DNA from: Clostridiales bacterium UBA7044
GTDB lineage: Bacteria; Bacillota; Clostridia; Oscillospirales; Oscillospiraceae
Assembly (NCBI GenBank): GCA_002493965.1
Contig: DLAP01000032.1
Span: forward strand, 1-7,341
DNA: 7,341 nucleotides
Direction: 5' to 3'
Below are positions 1-6,225 of the stretch, one piece after another. The notes under the pieces are model-generated. The model was not told the DNA's origin, made no database searches, and worked only from the letters and a program-made list of their open reading frames with translations. The translations under genes and the position numbers were made by a program. The number at the start of each line of letters is the position of its first letter. Position 1 is the stretch's first letter.

Positions 1-23
1 TGCGTTATTCAGTACGCATTAAT

Positions 24-629
24 TTATCGGCTGATTCGATGAGCGCACATTCCTGTCTTCCCGCACTGGGGGCAGGTCAGTCTCCGTCTTGTAAACGTGT
101 GGACACCGGCAACATACTCGCTCATACCGGGAACAAAAAGCGCCTTGCAATGGGGACATTCAAAATATCCGGCTTTGATATCCAGCATTATGGCCGCCGT
201 GATACCCGATGCCATGACGAGAATGGATAAAACGATCAACAGAATCCGCACAGCCATTGGCAGCGCCACATAGGCCGCGAGGGCAATCAGCGCGCAGCAG
301 GCAATGACAGCATTGACACCGCTAATCACAGACAGCGCCATCCGCTTCCGATTCTCACTGTTTTCCTTTACCAAATCCATCATGTTTTCCTCCGCTTTCT
401 TTTGGTATTCCTTCGGGGAAACTCTTTCGCCGGAAAGCAGGTCATTGACCGTAATGCCCAGCGCCTCGCACAGGGGCAGCATCAGAGAAACCTCCGGAAG
501 ACCTTTCCCACATTCCCATTTGGAGACGGTTTTGTCACTGATGGAAAGCGTATTGGCAAGCTGTCCCTGGGTCAGGCTTCTCGATTTTCTGGTTTCGGCG
601 ATGAATTTCCCGATTCGAATTTGATCCAT
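24..629 (-). CDS. XRE-family transcriptional regulator with two membrane helices and a C-terminal zinc ribbon
   Basis: This 201-residue protein is probably a membrane-anchored DNA-binding regulator. Residues 4-65 form a Cro/C1-type helix-turn-helix domain; the segment around residues 19-41 (LTQGQLANTLSISDKTVSKW) is the usual XRE recognition pattern. A charged stretch (residues 72-97) leads into two hydrophobic helices at about 98-121 and 125-149. The C-terminus carries two CxxC pairs (C158/C161 and C186/C189), which looks like a zinc ribbon. The start at 627-629 was chosen over an upstream in-frame ATG at 690-692 because AAAGGAG lies 7 bases before it and because the HTH domain begins there. 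It is divergent from the DUF4317 gene. The target genes and the signal are unknown. The XRE call is secure; membrane anchoring and metal binding are inferred from the sequence pattern. Confidence 0.88.
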   Translation of the reverse strand: MDQIRIGKFIAETRKSRSLTQGQLANTLSISDKTVSKWECGKGLPEVSLMLPLCEALGITVNDLLSGERVSPKEYQKKAEENMMDLVKENSENRKRMALSVISGVNAVIACCALIALAAYVALPMAVRILLIVLSILVMASGITAAIMLDIKAGYFECPHCKALFVPGMSEYVAGVHTFTRRRLTCPQCGKTGMCAHRISR

Positions 630-662
630 GTTTTTTCTCCTTTCTGCCTGCTTCCTGCCTGT

Positions 663-668
663 ATTGTA
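663..668 (-). promoter_or_regulatory. Possible -10 element of the XRE regulator promoter
   Basis: TACAAT on the minus strand lies about 34 bases upstream of the regulator start. The hexamer at the expected -35 distance (TGGAAA, 686-691) is a poor match to consensus, so this promoter may be weak or need an activator. Confidence 0.4.
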
Positions 669-699
669 GGAACTTTGAGATCCAATTTCCACACACGGA

Positions 700-730
700 G
701 CGTAGAGTTTGCCCCATCTACGCAGCGTAG
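700..730. promoter_or_regulatory. Palindrome plus extra half-site, possible operator
   Basis: A perfect palindrome CTACGC-A-GCGTAG occupies 718-730. A third copy of the same half-site, GCGTAG, is at 700-705. They lie just upstream of the likely XRE promoter, between the two divergent genes, which is where an autoregulatory operator would be expected. Binding by the neighbouring regulator is inferred only. Confidence 0.4.
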
Positions 731-778
731 ACCCGAGTCAATCCCTTTGGCGCATCCGCCGCAAAAGCGGAATCATAC

Positions 779-807
779 TGGATTTTTAAAAGGGTTTGTG
801 CTATAAT
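779..807 (+). promoter_or_regulatory. Extended -10 promoter for the DUF4317 gene
   Basis: TATAAT at 802-807 is preceded by TGC, giving an extended -10 (TGnTATAAT). The hexamer 17 bases upstream (TGGATT, 779-784) is a weak -35, as is common for extended -10 promoters. Transcription would start near 813-815, giving a leader of roughly 98 bases. Confidence 0.7.
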
Positions 808-811
808 GCTT

Positions 812-876
812 GGGAACCTCTGAATCAATCGCCTGCGACTGAGCAGCAGAACTTGCCGATTAAATCAGAGTTTCCC
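812..876 (+). repeat. Imperfect inverted repeat / leader hairpin before the DUF4317 gene
   Basis: The left arm at 812-823 (GGGAACCTCTGA) pairs with the right arm at 865-876 (TCAGAGTTTCCC) with one mismatch in 12. The stem can extend by three more pairs (824-826 with 858-860) after a bulge. A small inner stem, CTGC at 833-836 with GCAG at 843-846, sits in the loop. The left arm begins almost exactly at the predicted transcription start, so the mRNA would begin with this hairpin. There is no U-tract after it, so it is not an obvious terminator. Confidence 0.5.
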
Positions 877-911
877 TTGGACACCCAGTATAAATGAGCG
901 AGGTAACGTTT

Positions 912-2063
912 ATGATCGATAAGGAAATCAGTGAGATCCGCCGGCATCTGCGCCGGGATCGAAGCAATATCACCCATCTGTTTGGCTGCTATGTCAATGA
1001 AAACGGGGAGGTGATCTCCGAATTTCGCCAGTCTGTGGCCCTGATGCCGGAAAATGAATCCGATAAGTATTTTGCCCTTCTGCGCCGCACCCTCTCCGGC
1101 GGCCTGGGGAAGAATCTCATCGACATCACCTTCAAGACCAGCCAGGTGGCGGATTCTCCCGAGCATAAGCTGCTTATGGGCCTGCGGGAAAGCAAGCTCA
1201 ATGACGAGGAGCTTCGGGGGGAGCTTTATAAGAAGATCATGGGCAATGTGTCCCTGGAGGGCAATTATCTGATCCTCTTAGGCTGTGACAGCTATGATGT
1301 GCCCTTCAAGGGGAAGGACGGCGGCAGCAGCTCCGACCAGTCGGAGGAGGTTTATACCTACATCCTGTGCACCATCTGTCCCGTAAAGCAGACCAAGGCG
1401 AATCTGCATTATGTGCCGGAGGAGAAAACCTTCCATGATGGGGCTATGAACCAGATGGTGGCGGCTCCCGCCCTGGGTTTCCTGTTCCCAGCCTTTGACA
1501 ATCGGGCCACCAACATCTATAACGCCCTGTACTATACCCACGATATTAAAGTAGGTCAGGACGCTCTGATTGAGGCCGTCTTCAATACGCCGGTACCCCA
1601 GCCCGCAGAGGAGCAGAAGAAGTCCTTTGGGGCGCTGCTTACCACGGCTCTGGGGGAGGATTGCAGCCTGGACGTGGTTCAGACGGTTCACGACCAGCTC
1701 TGCCAGCGGATCGAGCTGCACAAGGAGAGCAAAGTGCCGGAACCCCTTCTGATCGGCAAGGAGGAAGTGAAGGAAGTGCTTTCCGCCTGCGGTGTCAGTG
1801 AAGAGCACCTCGCCAAGTTCAGCGTGGACTATGACGAAGCCTTCGGCTTTGAGGCAGATCTGCATCCCAGGAACATCATTGACGACAAGCATTTCGAGCT
1901 GAAGACTCCGGATGTGGTGATCAAGGTGGATCCCACCAGAAGCGATATGGTGGAAACCCGGATCATCGGCGGCGTGAAGTATATCCTGATCCCAGCGGAT
2001 GAGGACGTGGAGGTCAACGGCGTCAATATTCACATCAAGGAAAAAGAAGCGGCAACGGTGTGA
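912..2063 (+). CDS. DUF4317 family protein
   Basis: This 383-residue protein matches the DUF4317 family, which is common in Clostridia and has no established function. The N-terminal pattern (EISEIRRHLRRDRSNITHL followed by GCYVN) is typical of the family, as is the segment reading LRRTLSGGLGKNLIDI. No signal peptide or membrane helix is visible, so it is probably cytoplasmic. The C-terminal part (from about residue 320) is rich in acidic residues and beta-type sequence. The ATG at 912 was preferred over an in-frame ATG at 894 because GAGGT (900-904) sits 7 bases before it and the family N-terminus starts there. It appears to be a single-gene transcript: its own promoter lies upstream and a strong terminator follows 16 bases after the stop. 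No catalytic motif was recognised. Confidence 0.88.
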   Translation: MIDKEISEIRRHLRRDRSNITHLFGCYVNENGEVISEFRQSVALMPENESDKYFALLRRTLSGGLGKNLIDITFKTSQVADSPEHKLLMGLRESKLNDEELRGELYKKIMGNVSLEGNYLILLGCDSYDVPFKGKDGGSSSDQSEEVYTYILCTICPVKQTKANLHYVPEEKTFHDGAMNQMVAAPALGFLFPAFDNRATNIYNALYYTHDIKVGQDALIEAVFNTPVPQPAEEQKKSFGALLTTALGEDCSLDVVQTVHDQLCQRIELHKESKVPEPLLIGKEEVKEVLSACGVSEEHLAKFSVDYDEAFGFEADLHPRNIIDDKHFELKTPDVVIKVDPTRSDMVETRIIGGVKYILIPADEDVEVNGVNIHIKEKEAATV

Positions 2064-2079
2064 TATCCGTTTGAAAGGA

Positions 2080-2113
2080 AAAGCGGGCTGTGCCGATTGA
2101 CACAGCCCGCTTT
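2080..2113. terminator. Bidirectional rho-independent terminator
   Basis: A perfect 13-bp stem (AAAGCGGGCTGTG, 2080-2092, with CACAGCCCGCTTT, 2101-2113) encloses an 8-base loop between two convergent genes. On the minus strand the stem is followed by a T-rich run (TTTTCCTTT); on the plus strand only the TTT that closes the stem is present. It probably ends both the DUF4317 and the kinase-like transcripts. Confidence 0.88.
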
Positions 2114-2126
2114 CTATATCACGCTG

Positions 2127-2741
2127 TTACGCTTCCCTGGACTTCTCCACAATGCCGCAGACAATGTCCACGCACTGCTCAATGCCCAGCGTACCGGTGT
2201 CCAGGCAGACGTCATAGTTCTGGGACTGACCCCAATTTCGGCCGGTGTAGTGCTGGTAATTTACCCGGCGGCGCTTATCCTTTTCGTTCAGACGGGCCTC
2301 GGGGCTCTTGTCGGATTCGCCGTACTTATGTACGATCCGGTCGGCACGGAAGGCAATGTTCGCATGGACAAATACATTGAGAACGTCAGGACGGTCCTTC
2401 AGGATGTAGTCCGCGTTTCTGCCGACAATGACACAGGGGCCTTTCTCGGCAAGCTGCAAAATCACGCTGCACTGGATGTTCCAAAGGAAGTCGGCGGTGG
2501 ACAGGCCGTTCATCACGCCTGGCACACCCTGAGGGGCAAAGGCGTAGGAGAACAGACTGCTGCCAGGAGAATGCTCGCCATGCTCTTCGATAAACTTCGG
2601 AGCGAAGCCGGATTCTACAGCAATCTGGTCAACCAGTTCCTTATCATAGAAGGGAATCCCCAGACGGTCAGCGATCATGCGGCCCACGGAACGTCCGCCG
2701 GAACCGAACTCACGGCTGATGGTGATGATTTTCTTTTCCAT
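2127..2741 (-). CDS. Cytidylate kinase-like family protein
   Basis: A 204-residue P-loop protein of the Cytidylate_kin2 type, related to CMP kinase. The N-terminus reads ITISREFGSGGRSVGRMIA, with the glycine-rich nucleotide-binding loop at residues 13-20; the lysine of a classic Walker A is replaced, as is usual in this family. CVIVGRNADYIL (103-114) is the second family signature, and an arginine/lysine-rich LID-like region (DKRRRVNYQHY) follows at about 155-165, then YDVCLDTGTLGIE. Family members are annotated as kinases by homology; the real substrate is not established, and true CMP kinase (Cmk) is normally a separate gene. The ATG is supported by AAAGGAGG 7 bases upstream. It has its own consensus promoter and a shared terminator, so it is probably monocistronic. 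Confidence 0.88.
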   Translation of the reverse strand: MEKKIITISREFGSGGRSVGRMIADRLGIPFYDKELVDQIAVESGFAPKFIEEHGEHSPGSSLFSYAFAPQGVPGVMNGLSTADFLWNIQCSVILQLAEKGPCVIVGRNADYILKDRPDVLNVFVHANIAFRADRIVHKYGESDKSPEARLNEKDKRRRVNYQHYTGRNWGQSQNYDVCLDTGTLGIEQCVDIVCGIVEKSREA

Positions 2742-2784
2742 TTAAAAGCCTCCTTTCGAGAGAGCAGCTGCTTCTCTTACCTGT

Positions 2785-2813
2785 ATTATAGTCAATTTAG
2801 CAACAAAAGTCAA
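2785..2813 (-). promoter_or_regulatory. Sigma-A promoter of the cytidylate kinase-like gene
   Basis: On the minus strand TTGACT (2808-2813) and TATAAT (2785-2790) are separated by exactly 17 bases, a near-consensus housekeeping promoter about 44 bases upstream of the start codon. Confidence 0.85.
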
Positions 2814-2834
2814 ACCCTAGTTTTTCGGATCTGT

Positions 2835-2872
2835 CAAAAATGCTGAAAGCGGCAGGTGCTTCTGCCGCTTTC
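2835..2872 (-). terminator. Rho-independent terminator closing the pullulanase operon
   Basis: An 11-bp perfect stem (GAAAGCGGCAG, 2845-2855, with CTGCCGCTTTC, 2862-2872) with a 6-base loop is followed on the minus strand by AGCATTTTT. It begins two bases after the stop codon of the 59-residue gene, which supports that reading frame as the last gene of the operon. Confidence 0.82.
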
Positions 2873-2873
2873 G

Positions 2874-3053
2874 CTACTGAATATGCTCTTCCGCGCAGTT
2901 GTCCAGGACGTACACGCCCATTTCCTTCCAATCCGGCGCGGAGAATTTTTTGATGGAGCAGCTGTCAAAGGCGGGACAGATGGCTTTCTCCGGATCCAGA
3001 CGGACACAGGAATCCCGCTTGTCTGCCAGCTTCTCTTGCTTACATTTCTCCAA
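2874..3053 (-). CDS. Small cysteine-containing protein, 59 residues, TTG start
   Basis: No family was recognised. The frame starts at TTG (3051-3053) with a strong GGAGGGG site 8 bases upstream and no in-frame ATG before a TAG codon. The product begins MEKCKQEKLADKRDSC and ends in CAEEHIQ. It has five cysteines (4, 16, 26, 32, 53), many charged residues and no membrane helix, so it may be a small cytoplasmic metal-binding protein, but that is a guess. Codons are mostly G/C in the third position, as in the neighbours. It lies 47 bases after the HD-protein gene and ends two bases before a terminator, so it is probably the last gene of the pullulanase operon. A different frame with an ATG at 3071-3073 would give 79 residues, but it runs into the terminator stem and has an unnatural Ser/Arg/Trp-rich composition. 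Confidence 0.62.
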   Translation of the reverse strand: MEKCKQEKLADKRDSCVRLDPEKAICPAFDSCSIKKFSAPDWKEMGVYVLDNCAEEHIQ

Positions 3054-3070
3054 CTTGCATCCCCTCCGGA

Positions 3071-3100
3071 CATAGTTTCCCCGGAAGAAGAAAAACTATG
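3071..3100 (-). repeat. Hairpin between the HD-protein gene and the small gene
   Basis: CATAGTTT and AAACTATG form perfect 8-bp arms (3071-3078 and 3093-3100). On the minus-strand RNA, G-U pairs extend the stem to about 12 pairs with a 6-base loop. It begins immediately after the HD-protein stop codon and ends a few bases before the GGAGGGG site of the small gene. It lacks a T-tract, so mRNA processing, stability or translation control is more likely than termination. Confidence 0.55.
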
Positions 3101-3688
3101 TCAGAGAGTAAAGCTGTCCTTTTGCACTATGGTGTAAATATCTTTTCCAGTTTTATCCTCAAAATGACGCTTGAGAGCCAGATTTGCGTCCCATTTGCTT
3201 TGTGGATAGCGTCCGTACCGGCGTTTCACATCCAGCATCCGTTCTTCGATATCCAAAACACGGGTATTTCCCGCCAGAGCGTCACAGAGCTGAATGAGAA
3301 GGTCGTATTCATCCAGGGGAAGGGTGCGCAGATTCCCTTGGATCAAATCCCATTCCTCCTGGGTGGTGTCAATGTTCCCAATATAATCGTCGGTGGACTG
3401 GTTCACAAAGGAGTGGGTCAGACAGACCTTTGCCACCTCGTCGCAGCCCAGCTCCATCATATAGGTATAGCCATCGGACACATGGCCCAGATGACGCTTA
3501 CCAAATTTCCGGCCAATATCGTGGAGCAGCCCCAGAATATAGGCTTTCTCCGGGTCAAGATCGTCGCAGCAGGCGGCAATACACTCCGCGCAGTGGGCGG
3601 CGACACGGCTGTGATCGCCCCATGGGCCGGGATTGCACTGCTCGGCCTCAAGCAGCAGGGCTTGGGCAGCTTCTCTGGTTGGAAGCAT
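3101..3688 (-). CDS. HD-domain phosphohydrolase, second gene of the pullulanase operon
   Basis: A 195-residue HD-superfamily metal-dependent hydrolase. The metal-binding set is complete: H26 (GDHS), H56-D57 in the LLHDIGR motif, and D136 in LIQLCDALAG. H69 and H92 are further candidates. No signal peptide or membrane segment is seen, and there is no fused second domain. HD proteins of this size cleave phosphate esters, often of nucleotides, but the substrate cannot be read from the sequence. The ATG has AAAGGAG 9 bases upstream. Only 22 bases separate it from the pullulanase-Nudix stop codon, so the two are probably co-transcribed; a link between a Nudix domain and an HD hydrolase in nucleotide clean-up is a possible but untested reason. 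Confidence 0.87.
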   Translation of the reverse strand: MLPTREAAQALLLEAEQCNPGPWGDHSRVAAHCAECIAACCDDLDPEKAYILGLLHDIGRKFGKRHLGHVSDGYTYMMELGCDEVAKVCLTHSFVNQSTDDYIGNIDTTQEEWDLIQGNLRTLPLDEYDLLIQLCDALAGNTRVLDIEERMLDVKRRYGRYPQSKWDANLALKRHFEDKTGKDIYTIVQKDSFTL

Positions 3689-3710
3689 GGTGAAGTTCTC
3701 CTTTCGAAAA

Positions 3711-6023
3711 TCAGGAAAGAGGGTCTAATTTCTCATAGCGCCGCTGAATTTCCTTTAAAATAGCGGCATCTGCCGGGCAGAATTCGAAAGTCTCCGTCTG
3801 GCTGGGGTGGATCCACTTCAGATCCCGGTGTTCCAGCATCTGGGGGATGCCGGAGGAGATCGTGCAGTGGAAGAGGGTGAGCCGGATGAGAATGTCGGGA
3901 TATTCGTGCATGACCTGCATAAATTCGCTGCCCACGTCTACAGTGATGGCCAGCTCTTCCGCACATTCCCGGGACAGAGCCTGAGGCAGGGTCTCACCAG
4001 GCGCCACCTTGCCGCCTACAAATTCCCAGAGAAGCCCCCGGGATTTGTTCTCCGGACGCTGGCAAATCAAAAACTTATCCTTTTCCCAAATCAGGGCGGC
4101 CACCACATCCACCGGCTTTTTCTGAACCAGGGCGGCGGCGGAAACAGGGGAGAGGGTAACGGTATTCTCTGCCATCCCCAGGGCTTCGGCGCCTGCCTTG
4201 CTGTCCTGAATTTGGATTTCCCAGGCGCCCTCGGGCAGGGGAATGGAAACGGGCTGGGTGTCGGCGTTGAAGATCACAAACAGTTCCTGCCCCGGCTCGT
4301 CAATTCGGAAGGCCACACAGTGGGGGTTTTCGCAGGGGACAGGATGAACGCTGCGGAAAACCGCCTCCCGGGTGGTCAGCCGCAGACCGGGGTGGGCTTT
4401 CCGAAAAGCGATCAGGCCCTTATAATAGGATAGGACGCGCTGGTATTCCTCCTGATCCAGGGTGTCCCACTTGATGGCGTTGACCTTGTCGGGAGAGCGA
4501 TAGCTGTTGTGCGCAAAGCCCCCGTGCCGGCCGGGCTTGGTGCGCAGAATTTCCTCTCCTGCCTGCATAAAGGGCACGCCCTGAGAGAGAATGGTAAAGG
4601 CGGCAGCCAGGTTGTTCATCCGGATCTGCGTTTCCCGTGGCGCTTCCGGTGCGGTAAGGGCGATCCGGTCAAACAGGGTGTGGTTATCGTGGCAGGAGAC
4701 ATAATTGACGCTCTGGTAAGGCTGGGCAGCCCAGGCGGGAACGCCCATGAAGCAATCCTCCAGCTCCTTCTTGCCGCAGACCGCTCCGGCCACATACCCG
4801 GGAACATCCTCATAAAACACGGAGCCCCGCATGAGATCCCGCAGGGTATCGCTGAAGAAAGAGAACCCCGGTACCAGAGCGGAATTGTCATGGGTGCACA
4901 GGCCGAAGCCGGGCTTGGTCAGGACGGTGTTCATGCTCCACCCCTCGCCGTAAAATATCACATTGGGATGGGTGGCATGTACCGCGCGGATGATCTCGTT
5001 GATGGTGATTACGTCGATGAGACCCACCAGATCAAACCGGAAGCCGTCAATATGGTATTCATCCGCCCAGTATTTTACAGAATCCACAATGTATTTGCGT
5101 ACCATGGAGCGCTCCGAAGCGGTGTCGTTTCCGCAGAAGGAACCGTTGGAATAGACGCCGTTTCCATCAATCCGGCTGAAATATCCGGGGACGATCTGGT
5201 TAAAGCAGAAGCTTCCCGCGTCATACACATGATTGTACACCACATCCATGACCACGCTGATGCCATGATCGTGGAGAGCCTTGACCATCTGCTTCATTTC
5301 CTTCACCCGGATGGCGCCGTGATAGGGATTTGTGGCATAGGAGCCCTCCGGAACGTTGAAGTTCACCGGGTCATAGCCCCAGTTGAATTGAGGGCTGCGC
5401 CGTGACTCATCCGTAAAGCCGTAATCGAACACCGGAAGCAAATGCAGATGGGTGATGCCAAGGTCCCGGATGTGATCCAAACCGGTGGGATGTCCGCCCT
5501 TTGTTTTGGTTCCGGTTTCCGTCAGACCGAGAAACTTTCCTTTGTTTTGAATATGACTGCCCCGACACATGGACAGATCCCGGATGTGCAGCTCATAGAT
5601 CACGGCGTCCGTGATGGGTTTCCCCCCGTGAGGGTCCTGGTCTAAGTCCCAGCCGTCGGGATTTGTGGCGCTTAAGTCCAGGATCATGGCCCGCGCCCCG
5701 TTGACGCCGGTGGCTCTGGCGTAGGGATCGCAGCACTGCACCATCCGGCCGTCCACCAACACCAGATAGGTATAGTATAACCCGTTCAAATCCCCGGCTT
5801 CCCGGGCAATCCAGGTGCCGTTTGCATCGGGCGTCATGGAAATCTGACGAAGCAAGTCCTGTGCATCGGGATTACCGCTGCGATAAATGCATACCCGGGC
5901 TTCCTCAGCGGTGGGCGCCCAAAGCCGGAAGCTGGTTTTTTGGGCTGTCCAGGTGACGCCCAAATCCCTTCCATGGTAGGTATATTTCGATTCAAAAACG
6001 GGGGAAGAATAGAGTTCGTACAT
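3711..6023 (-). CDS. pulA: Type I pullulanase fused to a C-terminal Nudix hydrolase domain
   Basis: This 770-residue protein combines a debranching enzyme (hydrolysis of alpha-1,6 links in pullulan, glycogen or branched maltodextrins) with a Nudix pyrophosphatase. Residues 15-120 look like a CBM48-type N-terminal domain. The GH13 part carries the pullulanase signature as FNWGYDP (213-219; usually YNWGYDP), DVVYNH (260-265), DGFRFD with nucleophile D331, FYGEGW with acid/base E360, and SCHDNH with D446. A beta-rich C-domain ends near residue 634. From about 637 a Nudix domain follows without a linker; its box is G671-x5-E677-x7-R685-E686-x2-E689-E690, with alanine (A692) where glycine is usual. 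There is no signal peptide, so it is cytoplasmic. The ATG has AAGGAG 11 bases upstream. It heads a probable three-gene operon under a cre-overlapped promoter. Pullulanase identity is secure; the Nudix substrate is unknown. Confidence 0.93.
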   Translation of the reverse strand: MYELYSSPVFESKYTYHGRDLGVTWTAQKTSFRLWAPTAEEARVCIYRSGNPDAQDLLRQISMTPDANGTWIAREAGDLNGLYYTYLVLVDGRMVQCCDPYARATGVNGARAMILDLSATNPDGWDLDQDPHGGKPITDAVIYELHIRDLSMCRGSHIQNKGKFLGLTETGTKTKGGHPTGLDHIRDLGITHLHLLPVFDYGFTDESRRSPQFNWGYDPVNFNVPEGSYATNPYHGAIRVKEMKQMVKALHDHGISVVMDVVYNHVYDAGSFCFNQIVPGYFSRIDGNGVYSNGSFCGNDTASERSMVRKYIVDSVKYWADEYHIDGFRFDLVGLIDVITINEIIRAVHATHPNVIFYGEGWSMNTVLTKPGFGLCTHDNSALVPGFSFFSDTLRDLMRGSVFYEDVPGYVAGAVCGKKELEDCFMGVPAWAAQPYQSVNYVSCHDNHTLFDRIALTAPEAPRETQIRMNNLAAAFTILSQGVPFMQAGEEILRTKPGRHGGFAHNSYRSPDKVNAIKWDTLDQEEYQRVLSYYKGLIAFRKAHPGLRLTTREAVFRSVHPVPCENPHCVAFRIDEPGQELFVIFNADTQPVSIPLPEGAWEIQIQDSKAGAEALGMAENTVTLSPVSAAALVQKKPVDVVAALIWEKDKFLICQRPENKSRGLLWEFVGGKVAPGETLPQALSRECAEELAITVDVGSEFMQVMHEYPDILIRLTLFHCTISSGIPQMLEHRDLKWIHPSQTETFEFCPADAAILKEIQRRYEKLDPLS

Positions 6024-6074
6024 ACGAAAGGGTGCTCCTTACAGGAAAAATGAGAATGAATCCTTATTTAGGGT

Positions 6075-6103
6075 ATTATAACATGAGAGAATTTAGAATG
6101 CAA
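6075..6103 (-). promoter_or_regulatory. Extended -10 promoter of the pullulanase operon
   Basis: On the minus strand TATAAT (6075-6080) is preceded by TGT, an extended -10. TTGCAT lies 17 bases upstream (6098-6103) as the -35. The start codon is about 50 bases downstream. Confidence 0.75.
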
Positions 6104-6112
6104 ACGTTTCCA
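6099..6112. promoter_or_regulatory. CcpA catabolite-responsive element (cre) over the pullulanase -35
   Basis: On the minus strand the site reads TGGAAACGTTTGCA and fits the known cre consensus TGWAARCGYTWNCA except at one position, and fits the looser WTGNAANCGNWNNCW fully. It overlaps the -35 hexamer, a position where CcpA binding normally represses. Pullulanase is a typical CcpA target, so glucose repression of the operon is a reasonable inference. The site also lies about 45 bases upstream of the divergent HD gene's possible promoter. Confidence 0.8.
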
Positions 6113-6156
6113 TGCAGTTTTTTTCAAGAGGGAAATAAAAAATTTACATTCCAATG

Positions 6157-6186
6157 TGTACAATATTTACAATTCCCTGCTATCAT
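6157..6186 (+). promoter_or_regulatory. Possible extended -10 promoter of the divergent HD gene
   Basis: TATCAT at 6181-6186 is preceded by TGC, an extended -10. TGTACA (6157-6162) at an 18-base spacing is a modest -35. Other A/T-rich hexamers nearby have worse spacing. Confidence 0.45.
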
Positions 6187-6225
6187 AACCTGGTGGGGGA
6201 GATTAAGCAACGAAAAGGAGAAACT

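Noticed and set aside
759..770. Small CCGC-AAAA-GCGG hairpin upstream of the DUF4317 promoter
   Set aside because: Only 4 pairs and no T-tract; too short to claim as a terminator or regulatory element.
894..911. Upstream in-frame ATG for the DUF4317 protein
   Set aside because: No ribosome site at a proper distance, and the family N-terminus starts at the next ATG, which has one.
1278..2033. Open frame of 251 codons on the minus strand inside the DUF4317 gene
   Set aside because: It is a shadow of the DUF4317 gene, with a His/Leu-rich unnatural product and no ribosome site of note.
2097..2846. Open frame of 249 codons on the plus strand over the kinase-like gene
   Set aside because: It starts inside the terminator hairpin and covers the kinase-like gene and its promoter in antisense; the kinase-like frame has family motifs and a good ribosome site.
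2834..3073. 79-codon ATG-started frame on the minus strand
   Set aside because: It ends within the terminator stem, its product is dominated by Ser, Arg, Trp and Lys without a plausible fold, and the overlapping TTG-started frame has better codon use, ribosome site and stop position.
3098..3763. Open frame of 221 codons on the plus strand over the HD-protein gene
   Set aside because: Antisense to the HD gene, whose HD motif and ribosome site make it the real gene.
4509..5405. Open frame of 298 codons on the plus strand inside the pullulanase gene
   Set aside because: It lies fully antisense to a clearly recognisable pullulanase with intact catalytic motifs, and its product matches no known family; such frames are common opposite GC-rich genes.
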